A DNA stretch of 58,559 nt from an uncultured Gammaproteobacteria bacterium (GTDB lineage Bacteria > Pseudomonadota > Gammaproteobacteria > Pseudomonadales > Azotimanducaceae): contig CAJWQG010000018.1 in the NCBI GenBank assembly GCA_913045175.1, forward strand, positions 1-58,559. The letters run 5' to 3'. The notes under the pieces are model-generated. The model was given only the letters and a program-made list of their open reading frames with translations. It did no database searches and was not told the origin of the DNA. Each line of letters opens with the position of its first letter. The stretch's first letter is position 1. Positions 1-9,199 of this stretch are shown here, in pieces. The translations under genes and the position numbers were made by a program.

Positions 1-1417
1 TGGCTCGTCGCCACTCCTGGCGGAATACCTCTTCAAAGTAGTGTCTGTTTTTAATGCCGGTTACAGCGTCCATCGTGTTGATTTCGCGAAGTGTTTCGTT
101 GACCTGAGATGGCTCCGCCAGGGTGTCTTCGAGCTCAACGGTGCGCTCACTAACCATGTGCTCTAAATCACTACTCGCCTGACCAGGCTCCAAAGACTCT
201 TGTGCCAGCAGTATTTCTTTTTGTTGTAGCTTTGATTGCCGGCGGTACTCCGCTGCAATGGAGAAACTTAAGGTCACGATCATTTCTATGAACCCGGTCG
301 GAAGTGCGTGTTCAGTAAGGAAGTTATTAGGGATCACCTCGAAGCGATTTAGGGCACGAAGAACGAGGCCGATTAGCAAAGTAGAAAAGGCGATGCTCGA
401 GTAAAGCCCTAGTCTGTTTCCCTGAATGGCACTTCTGATACTAAGTGTCATTACCACGCACGATGCGGGGATGGTTAAGGCCAATAGGAAAGGGAAAACG
501 CCGGTCGCGAAAATGGGGTAGGCGATGATACCCAGAATGGCAGGATAGGTTACTGCGTGTAGCACACGAGACCGGATTGGATTATCTTCTTTTAGATTTA
601 GCAGGTGTTCGCAAAGCCAGCCCAGTGACAGAATTGCCAGCGAAAGACTTAGGACAATCATGATGTCATATAGATCTGGATATCTGTCCCATATCTGCGT
701 GATGCCGATACCCAAAGTTGTAATTTGGTACATGCCGATGCTGAAAATTATGCCTAGAAATCCAGCGAGGGCTTTGTGCCGAATAGCAGAATAAAGTACA
801 ACATTGAATATGACGACCAGTAACCAAACGCCGAAATAGGCACCGTGGAGCAACTGCAGATTCTGATCATTTTCTTAAAACGGCTCCTTGTTCCAAAGCG
901 ACAACGGAAAGTTAAACGCGCCTGATGTTCTCGCTCTGATGAATACTGAGGCGGATTCACCTTGATCCAAATCGATTGGAAACAGGTGATTTCTGTGCGC
1001 GATAGCTCGCTTGTCAAACGCGTGGTCGCTACCACTTCTTAGTACTGAAAAATCGCCATCTCTGTGCAAGTAAACGTCGATACTGTCGAAGCGTGCGTAT
1101 GCCATTTGAAGCAGGAGTTCTTCATTGGCGCTGGATTGGTTGGTTACCTGAAAACGAAACCAGATAGTGGCGCTGGTAAACCCAAACGCAAGATTACTAA
1201 CTTCAGAATGGACCCATACATCGTCGGGTAGCGATGTGATTCTTTGATGGTTTTTGTTGCTGGAGTCGACGTGGTATTCAATCAGAGGTGCAAGATTAAG
1301 ATTGTCGAAGTCTGATTGTGCGCTGACGTTGGGACCTGCAATTGACGTCGGGGCAGCAACCAGCAGACAAAGTGCCAGAATGCTATAGACCACTATATTT
1401 CTTGGTGTTGCCAGCAT
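1..1417 (-). pseudogene. 7TMR-DISM diguanylate cyclase, in-frame stop, 3' end beyond the window
   Basis: Reading leftwards from the ATG at 1415-1417: a signal peptide, an extracellular 7TMR-DISM sensory domain (about residues 30-180, with the typical 'TIWFRFQVTN' stretch), a block of hydrophobic helices, a coiled linker ('ERTVELEDTLAE') and the start of a GGDEF domain ('TGIKNRHYFEEVFRQEW') running off the left edge. Such proteins make c-di-GMP in response to periplasmic ligands. The frame holds a TAA at 875-877, exactly where the sensory domain joins the first helix ('LWNKEPF', stop, 'ENDQNLQLLHGAYF'). The frame stays open and domain-consistent for another 290 codons to the edge, so this is a nonsense mutation and not a gene boundary. 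The catalytic GGDEF motif itself lies outside the window. Seen: frame and stop. Known: domain family. Inference: loss of function. Confidence 0.88.
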
Positions 1418-1666
1418 CCGATACTCGCGTTGATGGCGTATGAACCCGCCTGATTCATAGCATAGTAATGGCGTTAATTCATGGGGTTAACGGAATGAAA
1501 TGTAAGGGGTTTCTTACAAAAAACAGGAGATTGCGGTTGGCCTATGTTGCTCGCTAGATGCGTTAAAGTGGGTGTAAGTCTCTGTTTGTCGTTAGAAAAT
1601 TGCTGGTGTGCTATTATTTGCTGGTAATAATAACAAGGCTTACGACCCGCTGAATAAGGAGGGTGA

Positions 1667-3441
1667 GTGACCCAGGAAGTACCTTTTAATAGTTTCACGA
1701 GGGAACTCAATGTTCATCTCGACCAGATAAGCTATAACGAAATGGCGCCCCCGGTTGAGTATGACGAGGATGGTAACGAGGTCCCGCACGTGCCGCAGTC
1801 TCTGGCTATTGGGCCAGGTCATATCTATAGGCTCCTTAGCCCCTACCTATAAGTCAGGTTTTTTGATCAGTTCAGCGCGGTGATGCCACTTGCGGTGTAC
1901 CTTGTACTATTTCAGCTCTTTATTCTTGGTCAATCCATTGCCGACGCCACAATCATTGCGGGTGGGCTTGTAGCCGTTATAGTCGGTCTGATGCTGTTTA
2001 TGGAAGGGTTAAAGGTTGGCCTGATGCCATTTGGTGAATCGCTGGGTGTTAGTTTGCCCGCCAAGGCAAACCTTGCGACCGTCTTGATCGTCGTATTCTT
2101 ATTGGGCATTGGTGTGACTTTTGCTGAACCCGCTATCGGTGCGTTACAGACCGCCGGATCATTGGTAGATGTAGCCAAAGCGCCTTATCTGTATACGTTG
2201 CTCACTACCTGGGCAGGCACGCTGGTCCTGGCCGTAGGTGTAGGGCTGGCTGCCGCATTGGGTACCATCCGATTTATCTATGGCTGGAGTCTCAAGCCAC
2301 TTATCTACATTACCCTGACACTCGTATTGCTCATAAGCATTTATATGTCTACTGATCCAGAGTTGGCGAAGGTCCTTGGTCTGGCTTTTGATTGCGGGGC
2401 TGTGACCACGGGTCCAGTAACGGTACCTTTGGTTTTATCGCTGGGTATCGGGATTGCGCATGCGGCGGGTAAGGGCGGCGATTCCTTATCGGGATTTGGG
2501 ATTGTGACGCTAGCGTCACAATCCCAATAGTGGCAGTGATGTTGTTAACGCTTTACGTTGCTTCCACGGAGTCCCCGGAATCGATCATCGCTTCTGCACA
2601 GGCGGTAGCAATCGTGGCTGAAACCCCTTGGTACGAATCAACACCAGGCGTCGAAATTGTTGGTGGCATCCGCGCTATTGTGCCCTTGGTAATATTTCTC
2701 CTACTAGTGATGTTGGTGCTATTGAGAGAACCGATAAAAAATCCCAAAATCATCTTTTTTGGTATTTTCCTCTGTGTTCTTGGCATGGTGGTCTTCAATC
2801 TGGGCTTAAGCTATGGGCTTTCATTGCTGGGAGGTCAAAGTGGTGGATTGGTACCGGCGGCGTTCACAGCAATCGACAAGGTTGAAAATTCACCGTTGTA
2901 TTTTCTCGCACTGGGGCTATTCATTGCACTCACATTTGCCTGGTTGCTTGGTTGTGGCGCTACGCTAGCTGAGCCCGCATTGAACGCGCTTGGTATCACA
3001 GTTGAAAATTTAACGAACGGATCGTTTAAAAAATCAACATTAATGTATGCGGTTTCATTGGGCGTTAGTTGCGCAATAGCGATTGGCGTCGCGAAAATCA
3101 TTTTTTCAATCCCCATCGCGTACTTACTGGTTCCTGATTATCTGATTGCGATCATGCTTACGATCATTTCTCACGAAGAGTTCGTAAATATTGCCTGGGA
3201 TAGTGCGGGAGTTACCACGGGTCCTGTGACGGTGCCTTTGGTATTAGCGATGGGCCTGGGTTTTGGTAATGCGCTGGGTGCCATTGAGGGTTTTGGTATC
3301 TTATCGATGGCATCTATCGGTCCCATCATAGCCGTGTTATCAACTGGGGTTTATATTCGCTGGAAGATTTCTAAACGTTATGCGCAAGATGAACAAGAAC
3401 AGGACGTCGAAAGTAACATTGTTGGAGCACCCATGGTATGA
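1667..3441 (+). pseudogene. DUF1538 two-repeat membrane protein, broken by a stop and a frameshift
   Basis: The GTG start at 1667 follows AAGGAGG. The first 60 codons (soluble, acidic) end at a TAA (1850-1852), but the same frame continues with 'VRFFDQFSAVMPLAVYLVLF' and a complete first DUF1538 repeat to about 2517. The frame is then lost by one base: 'GFGIVTLAS' is followed in the next frame by 'IPIVAVMLLTLYV'. A second repeat runs to 3441. Both repeats carry the matching signatures 'GAVTTGPVTVPLVL' and 'GVTTGPVTVPLVL' and about six hydrophobic segments each. The family is an uncharacterised presumed transporter. Its stop overlaps the start of the first P-II-like gene by ATGA, so the three genes form an operon. 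With two lesions, a full protein cannot be made without recoding. Confidence 0.85.
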
Positions 3442-3803
3442 GTAGAGAATTCACAATATTGTCTGATGTATCCATGATTACCTGCGTTGTACAGCGGGGT
3501 AAAGCTGATCAGGTGGTTCAGGCTGCACAGGATGCGGGAGCGCAGGGAGCAACCATCTACTATGGCTACGGCAGCGGTGTAAGAGAGCGCCTGGGTATAC
3601 TTGGCCTGGCCGTTGATGTTGAGAAAGAAGTGATCACCTCTCTGGTCGCTAATGATCAGGTTGATCGGATTTTTGTGCGGATGTATTTTGCGGGTGAGTT
3701 GGATGTCCCAGGTGCGGGTATTATTTACGTAACTAAGCTGGAAAAAGCCGCAACGCATATCCCCAAGGAAATCATAGAACTCCTGACTGGTACAGGTGAT
3801 TAA
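3438..3803 (+). CDS. P-II family regulator-like protein 1
   Basis: 121 residues with the P-II fold pattern: an N-terminal 'MITCVVQRGKADQVVQAAQDAGA' like the first strand and helix of GlnB, a T-loop region 'GATIYYGYGSGVRERLG', and a C-terminal 'GAGIIYVTKLEKA' like the B-loop strand. The GlnB signature around uridylylated Tyr51 is not present, although tyrosines occur at the base of the loop. The start codon overlaps the DUF1538 stop (ATGA), so translation is probably coupled. By analogy with other P-II-like proteins encoded next to membrane proteins, it may sense a small ligand and gate the DUF1538 protein. The ligand and mechanism are unknown. The gene itself is intact even though its partner is broken. 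Confidence 0.8.
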   Translation: MSREFTILSDVSMITCVVQRGKADQVVQAAQDAGAQGATIYYGYGSGVRERLGILGLAVDVEKEVITSLVANDQVDRIFVRMYFAGELDVPGAGIIYVTKLEKAATHIPKEIIELLTGTGD

Positions 3804-3804
3804 C

Positions 3805-4167
3805 ATGGCTGACGCTATGCAAAATGTTATTACTGATGCGAAGTTGATCACCTGCATTCTGCCAAAGGGTCGGGCAGCTGACCTGCAGCAGGCACTTATT
3901 GATGAGAAGGGTATTCACAATGCCAATTATCACCATGCGCGAGGTGTTGGAAGATTTTCGCCAATTTCGGCACGTGGTATCGGAGAGCAGCAGGCGAAAG
4001 AAATTCTCGAAATCGCTGTTTCTGCAGAGCAGGCAGATGAGTTGTTTGAGTTTATGTTTTTTGAAGGCGGAATTGATGAACCACACGGTGGAATAATCTT
4101 TGTGACCAGCCTGCCTTCTGCGACCCAAATGTCTTTGCCCGATGACCTTCCGGAGGAAGATAGCTAG
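3805..4167 (+). CDS. P-II family regulator-like protein 2
   Basis: 120 residues from the ATG at 3805, one base after the stop of the first P-II-like gene. A GTG nine bases upstream is possible but less likely. P-II-like layout: 'KLITCILPKGRAADLQQALI' at the N-terminus, a long T-loop-like segment around 'HHARGVGRFSPIS', then 'EFMFFEGGIDEPHGGIIFVT' near the end, matching the P-II strand before the C-loop. It differs strongly from protein 1, so the two may form hetero-oligomers or respond to different signals (inference). It ends with an acidic tail. It overlaps the convergent membrane-protein gene by four bases. No uridylylation-site tyrosine in the usual context is visible. Confidence 0.78.
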   Translation: MADAMQNVITDAKLITCILPKGRAADLQQALIDEKGIHNANYHHARGVGRFSPISARGIGEQQAKEILEIAVSAEQADELFEFMFFEGGIDEPHGGIIFVTSLPSATQMSLPDDLPEEDS

Positions 4168-4472
4168 ATCAACCTATTGACCAATGGCTGGAACAACAGT
4201 GCCACCATAAAACCGCCATAGAGATCGCGATCCACTCCCAGGTTTAAGCTGAAGTCCACTGGCATATTTGCTGCCAGGCTAAGCACAACGGTCACCGCGA
4301 TGATATGGAAGGGCCTGGCAGACAGCATCAGGGTGCATATCAACACGAATATCGCGAGAATCAGATAATCACCTGTTATACCCAGTCGGGCCAGTAAATT
4401 ATCCTCCTGGTTCACGATCATCGTTGTCGAGAGCAATATAAATACCAGTATTGTGCGAGCTACAAGTATCAT
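4164..4472 (-). CDS. Small hypothetical membrane protein
   Basis: 102 residues from an ATG preceded by GGAG. Three or four hydrophobic segments (about residues 2-20, 35-55, 57-72 and 85-100) with few charged residues, so an inner-membrane protein. I do not recognise a family motif. It is convergent to the P-II-like operon and overlaps its last gene by four bases, so it is not part of that operon, though it may share the terminator region. Length and hydrophobicity support a real gene; the function is unknown. Confidence 0.6.
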   Translation of the reverse strand: MILVARTILVFILLSTTMIVNQEDNLLARLGITGDYLILAIFVLICTLMLSARPFHIIAVTVVLSLAANMPVDFSLNLGVDRDLYGGFMVALLFQPLVNRLI

Positions 4473-4699
4473 TCGTTCTCCAAAATATCTTTCGTTATCT
4501 ATGGTTACCTATTGCGCAACTTTTGGCTGTATCCCGATGTTGAATCTGTGAACTAGCTACAAGCGAGGTGACCAGCGGTAGGTTACGCGTACTTAGAGAA
4601 CGTTTTGGGGGCGTGTAGGTTTACTGTGCCTATCCCGGTTTTTGCACCACTCATCGGAACTGAAGTGGAAACTTACTCTGGAGAGACCAGTAGGAGCAT

Positions 4700-5602
4700 C
4701 TATGGTGTGGCTAACTTGTAGGTTGAATCCAGCGAAGGTTGATCCTCGCAGACGACACGTCCTGTATCTATCAGCCGTATCATCGCTGAAAATACCGACC
4801 GTGCGGCAGCACCGTAGAGCTTTTTATCTGTATCAACGTACATGATGGGGACCATCTTGGTGATCTCACTGTAGCCTTTCTTGAGACAGTCGATGATCTG
4901 CTCTTCGCGCGCTAGTCGATGTTCAATAAAGGATCGTACAAAATTTTTTACATCCTTGATGCATGTGCCGTGGGTAGGCCAGTAAATTTCCTCATCGCGA
5001 TCCAATAGCAACTCAAGACTCTGCATATATTGAGTCATATCTCCGTCTGGCGGAGCGATGATGCTGGTGGACCAGCCCATAACGTGATCACCAGTGAAAA
5101 TTGAGTTTTCCTCACGTAACGCATAGCAGATATGATTGGACGTATGGCCAGGCGTGTACAGAGCCTCTATAGTCCATCCATCACCTTCTATCAAATCACC
5201 ATGACCAATTGTTACGTCAGGTACAAAGTCCATGTCGCCGCCTTCTTCGACCTGAACGCCTTCTTCTAACTTGCCAGCGCCGTGAGGACCAAAACCATAC
5301 GTCTTGGCTTGCCAGTACTCCTTTAGGGGCTGTGCAGCAGGGGAATGATCCATGTGGGTGTGCGTGATCAGGATATGAGTGACTGATTCTTCAGTAAGTG
5401 AATGCTTAAGTCTGGTTATATGTTCCTCAAGCAGTGGCCCGGGGTCGATTACCGCTACGTTCCCATGACCGATCACGTAGGTGCCTGTCCCGCGGAATGT
5501 GAATGCACTCGGGTTCCTGGCAATAATGCGCCGTATAAGAGGTGTTAGTTCCTGTGGTGCGCCATATTCATAATCGAATTCGAAGGTAAACGGAATGGAC
5601 AT
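4700..5602 (-). CDS. MBL-fold metallohydrolase, LACTB2-like
   Basis: 300 residues from ATG 5602. The open frame extends upstream to 5716, but the extension ('MSHLMCPL...') has no family character. Metal ligands are clear: 'THTHMDHSPAA' (HxHxDH), 'TPGHTSNH', 'FTGDHVMG' and 'WPTHG'. The C-terminal 80 residues, with 'EEQIIDCLKKGYSEITKMV', look like the winged-helix tail of the LACTB2 / glyoxalase-II-like group, whose members are hydrolases or RNA endonucleases. The substrate cannot be read from sequence. Soluble, with no signal peptide. It is transcribed away from the HD-GYP gene, sharing a 210-bp divergent region. Confidence 0.85.
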   Translation of the reverse strand: MSIPFTFEFDYEYGAPQELTPLIRRIIARNPSAFTFRGTGTYVIGHGNVAVIDPGPLLEEHITRLKHSLTEESVTHILITHTHMDHSPAAQPLKEYWQAKTYGFGPHGAGKLEEGVQVEEGGDMDFVPDVTIGHGDLIEGDGWTIEALYTPGHTSNHICYALREENSIFTGDHVMGWSTSIIAPPDGDMTQYMQSLELLLDRDEEIYWPTHGTCIKDVKNFVRSFIEHRLAREEQIIDCLKKGYSEITKMVPIMYVDTDKKLYGAAARSVFSAMIRLIDTGRVVCEDQPSLDSTYKLATP

Positions 5603-5813
5603 ATCTTTGCCAAATCTTTGTTTGAAGCTTAGCAGAAACTGGTATTTCCTACAGTCACAACGGAGTTGTAAAACGCAGTCTGTCGGTTCGATTAACGGAC
5701 ACATCAAATGGGACAAATGATTGTGATACGATCTCGTAGATCAAGGAATTGCTATCCATACATTAATCCATACATGGATAACCCCATTGACCTAGATGGG
5801 AGAGGAGAAACCG

Positions 5814-7565
5814 ATGTCATCTGAACAAGCCTCATTCAAGCGTCTTATCGATATTGGAATTGCGCTGTCTGCCGAGAAGGACACGAACAAGCTGATGGAA
5901 ATGATTCTTCTTGAGGCCAAGGGTATTGGCAATGCAGATGGGGGAACACTTTACATACGCGACAAAGATGAGCTGAATTTTGAGATCGTTCGGACCGATT
6001 CTCTGGGTATCGCACAAGGAGGGACAACCGGAGAAGAGGTTACTATTCCACCCGTGAAGCTTTTCGGTGATGACGGGGCACCAAACGAAAAAAACGTTGT
6101 CAGCTACGCCGCGATCACCGGTAAAACGGTGAACGTTCAGGATGCCTACAATTCAGACGAATTTGATTTCTCCGGTACCAAGAAATTTGACGAGATGACG
6201 GGGTTTCGATCCAAGTCGTTTTTGAATGTTCCTTTAAAAAATAATGCCGATGAAGTTATCGGTGTGTTGCAGCTATTGAACTCTCTCGATCCAGCTAGCG
6301 GCGAAGTTGTTCCTTTTTCAGGTGATATCTCCCCGTTGGTCGAAGCGCTTGCCTCACAGGCAGCAATCGCTCTCGATAACGCCATATTGATTGACGCGCA
6401 GAAGAAACTTCTAAACTCTTTTATTGCGTTGATGGCTAGCGCGGTTGACGCCAAGTCACCCTATACGGGTGGCCATTGCCAAAGAGTACCCGAATTAACA
6501 GAAATGTTGACTCGCGCGGCCTGCGATTCCAATGAGGAACCATTTTCTTCGTTTAACTTGAGCGAGGATGAGTGGGAAGAATTACATATAGGCGCATGGC
6601 TACATGACTGCGGGAAAGTTACGACACCAGAATATGTAGTCGATAAAGCCACGAAACTTGAAACTATTACAGATCGTATCCATGAGATCAGAACCCGATT
6701 CGAGGTTGTAAAGCGTGAATCGACTATCGCGTATCACGAAAAGGTCGCTGCGGGAGCGGATGCTGCTTCAGCCAGGGAAGAATTGGAAGGTCGGCTAAAA
6801 CAGCTGGATGATGATTATTATTTCGTGGCTGAGTGCAACCGTGGTGGCGAGTTCTTTGATGATGAAAAAATTGCTCGTATTAAAGAAATTGCATCAATCA
6901 AATGGACAAGAACGCTTGATGACCGTGCCGGAGTATCAGACGATGAACTAAAACGGTTGAATCTAACGCCGGCGAAGGAGTTGCCAGCAGAAGAAACACT
7001 TTTGGCGGACCGCGCGGACCATCTGTTTGAGCACGATGTGATTCCCTATGCCGCAGACCCTGAAAATCGCTGCGGGTTCAGAATGGATGCGCCTGCTAAC
7101 AAATTTAACAAGGGAGAGATTTACAATCTTTGCATACAGCGTGGCACACTGACTGATGAGGAGCGTTTTAAGATTAACGACCACATCGTGCAAACGATTG
7201 TAATGCTTGAAAGTTTGCCTTTTCCCAGGCACCTGGAAAGGGTGCCTGAGATTGCCGGTGGGCACCACGAAATGATGAACGGGAATGGATATCCGAAGCG
7301 TCTAATGGGTGCGGAGATGTCCGTTCCTGCCAGGATTATGGCGATTGCGGATGTTTTTGAAGCGCTGACGGCAGCTGACCGCCCATACAAAGCGCCCAAG
7401 ACGCTTAGCGATAGCATTAAGATTATGTTCTTCATGGTCAAGGACGAGCACCTGGATTCAGAATTGTTCCGTTTGTTTCTTGAGTCTGGTGTATATAAAG
7501 AATACGCGGAAACCTACCTCCTGGAGACTCAGATCGACAACGTTAATATCGCTGACTACCTTTAG
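5814..7565 (+). CDS. GAF plus HD-GYP domain protein (probable c-di-GMP phosphodiesterase)
   Basis: 583 residues from ATG 5814, chosen because AGGAG lies eight bases upstream; an in-frame ATG at 5796 sits before that site. Residues 10-190 form a GAF sensor. From about 205 comes an HD-GYP domain: 'GGHCQRVPELT' (first His), 'HDCGKV' near 264 (the HD pair, with Cys in place of the usual Ile), then 'HHEMMNGNGYP' near 484 (the HHExxDGxGYP motif with Asn for Asp). Between them is an unusually long charged insert of about 150 residues. These proteins hydrolyse c-di-GMP using a di-iron or tri-iron centre. The metal ligands that can be seen are kept, so activity is likely. Intact, unlike the two GGDEF proteins of this window. 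Confidence 0.88.
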   Translation: MSSEQASFKRLIDIGIALSAEKDTNKLMEMILLEAKGIGNADGGTLYIRDKDELNFEIVRTDSLGIAQGGTTGEEVTIPPVKLFGDDGAPNEKNVVSYAAITGKTVNVQDAYNSDEFDFSGTKKFDEMTGFRSKSFLNVPLKNNADEVIGVLQLLNSLDPASGEVVPFSGDISPLVEALASQAAIALDNAILIDAQKKLLNSFIALMASAVDAKSPYTGGHCQRVPELTEMLTRAACDSNEEPFSSFNLSEDEWEELHIGAWLHDCGKVTTPEYVVDKATKLETITDRIHEIRTRFEVVKRESTIAYHEKVAAGADAASAREELEGRLKQLDDDYYFVAECNRGGEFFDDEKIARIKEIASIKWTRTLDDRAGVSDDELKRLNLTPAKELPAEETLLADRADHLFEHDVIPYAADPENRCGFRMDAPANKFNKGEIYNLCIQRGTLTDEERFKINDHIVQTIVMLESLPFPRHLERVPEIAGGHHEMMNGNGYPKRLMGAEMSVPARIMAIADVFEALTAADRPYKAPKTLSDSIKIMFFMVKDEHLDSELFRLFLESGVYKEYAETYLLETQIDNVNIADYL

Positions 7566-7596
7566 CTCGCATCGCAGTTATTGACACGAGGTCCCG

Positions 7597-9186
7597 GTGC
7601 GTTACGTTTTCCTTTTATCATTTTTTTTCGCGTTCAAGTTGCATGCCCAGGCGTTAAGCCTGATCGATAGATCCATCACCATTGCGCTGACCCAGGACCC
7701 CCCGACTCTAAATACCATTAGAACAACAGACCTGGTGAGCTTCTTTGTTCTTGGACACATTAAAGAAGGGCTATTGCGCTACGACAGGAGAGGGCGTCTC
7801 GTTCCAGGGGTTGCTGAGTCCTGGGATGTGCATCCAACGCGCATAGTGTTTCGATTAAGGCAGGATGCTCTATGGTCCGATGGCTCCCCGGTAACCGCTC
7901 ATGATTTCGTGTTCGCCTGGCGCAGGGTTAATGATCCCGAAGAAGCTGCCCCCTTCGCGGCGATAATGTATCCCATCAGGAATGCCGAGAAGATTCAAAA
8001 AGGAGAATTACCTACTACCGCGTTGGGCGTAACCGCACTCGACGATAGAACATTAGTCGTAGAGATGGAGAAGTCCTGTGGGTACTGTCTATCCCTTATG
8101 CCTCATGCGACTTTCTTTCCGGTTAAGGAAAGGTTTTACGCAGATGCGGGAAAGAAATACGGTACAGGTCCGGATGAATTGATCGCGAACGGTCCATTCA
8201 GGTTAGCGGAATGGAAGAGGGGAACATCGCTTGTTCTGTCCAGTAATAAACACTATTGGAACCGGGATGCCATTTGGTTACAGGAAATAGTCGTTGGCTA
8301 TATTACAGAAGACAACCGCACACGATTGAATCTGTTCGTGGACGAAAAGATCGCGCTGGTAAAACTAGGTACGGAAACGGTAAAGGACGCTGCCTCTCGT
8401 GGACTCAGACTTAGGACCTTTGCGACAGGGGGATTGGCATACCTGCGTTTTAATGTGAGCGATAAAAGTATCTTCCGTCACAAGGTGATGCGCCAGGCAG
8501 TCCAGGCAGTATTCGACCCGGAAGTTTTCGTCAATAAGGTGATCGCGATTCCCGGATACAAACCTGCCTATTCGTTTTTTCCAAGTTGGTTGCGGGGTAT
8601 TGATGGCCGATTTGCTGAGGAGTATCCGGTTCGGTCCAGGAGAATCGACAATGAACTGGGTCGCAGTCTGGTAGAGGGGCTTCGGCGGCAGATGGACCCT
8701 GCGGGCTTGCCGATTGTCACGATACTGACGGTCGCCTCACCGACCGGGAGTAAAGTCGCAGAGTACTTGCAAGGACTCCTGAAACAGAGTTTGGATCTGG
8801 ATGTTCGAGTCGATCAGCAGACCTTTAGACAGTATTTGGACAAGTCTCGTAGAGCGCAATTCGATATTGTGATCAGTAGCTGGTATCCGGACTTTCATGA
8901 CATTATGACGTATGCAGATTTGCAGGCGTCCTGGAACGCCAATAACCGGGGCAAGTATCGCAGTGACGAGTATGATTCGGTATTGCGTGTTCTACAAAGC
9001 GCTACAGCGCTGAAAGAGAGGATGAATGCGGCGGCCATGCTTCAGACGATCCTCATAGAGGACGTGCCTGTTCTTCCAACCGCGGAGACCGGATCAGCCT
9101 ATATTCAGCATGACAAACTCAAGGGTGTGGTTCGTCGAGTTATCGGGCAGGATCCTGATTTTACCTACGCGAGGATTATCAAGTAG
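7597..9186 (+). CDS. Oligopeptide-type ABC transporter substrate-binding protein
   Basis: 529 residues from GTG 7597, with a signal peptide (residues 1-18, 'FKLHAQA' cleavage-like). It has the SBP_bac_5 pattern: 'ALTQDPPTLNTI', 'ESWDVHPTRIVFRLRQDALW', 'SDGSPVTAHDFVFAWRRVND' and 'NGPFRLAEWKRG', as in OppA and related periplasmic binders. No permease or ATPase genes are nearby, so it either supplies a transporter encoded elsewhere or works as a sensor or chaperone. It lies 31 bp after the HD-GYP gene on the same strand and may be cotranscribed. The reading frame is intact and full length for the family. Confidence 0.88.
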   Translation: MRYVFLLSFFFAFKLHAQALSLIDRSITIALTQDPPTLNTIRTTDLVSFFVLGHIKEGLLRYDRRGRLVPGVAESWDVHPTRIVFRLRQDALWSDGSPVTAHDFVFAWRRVNDPEEAAPFAAIMYPIRNAEKIQKGELPTTALGVTALDDRTLVVEMEKSCGYCLSLMPHATFFPVKERFYADAGKKYGTGPDELIANGPFRLAEWKRGTSLVLSSNKHYWNRDAIWLQEIVVGYITEDNRTRLNLFVDEKIALVKLGTETVKDAASRGLRLRTFATGGLAYLRFNVSDKSIFRHKVMRQAVQAVFDPEVFVNKVIAIPGYKPAYSFFPSWLRGIDGRFAEEYPVRSRRIDNELGRSLVEGLRRQMDPAGLPIVTILTVASPTGSKVAEYLQGLLKQSLDLDVRVDQQTFRQYLDKSRRAQFDIVISSWYPDFHDIMTYADLQASWNANNRGKYRSDEYDSVLRVLQSATALKERMNAAAMLQTILIEDVPVLPTAETGSAYIQHDKLKGVVRRVIGQDPDFTYARIIK

Positions 9187-9199
9187 GGGACGTTTGTTG

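Noticed and set aside
1474-1822. Minus-strand frames before the DUF1538 gene.
   Set aside because: They overlap the DUF1538 start region and show no domain; the 1418-1666 gap holds no gene that can be supported.
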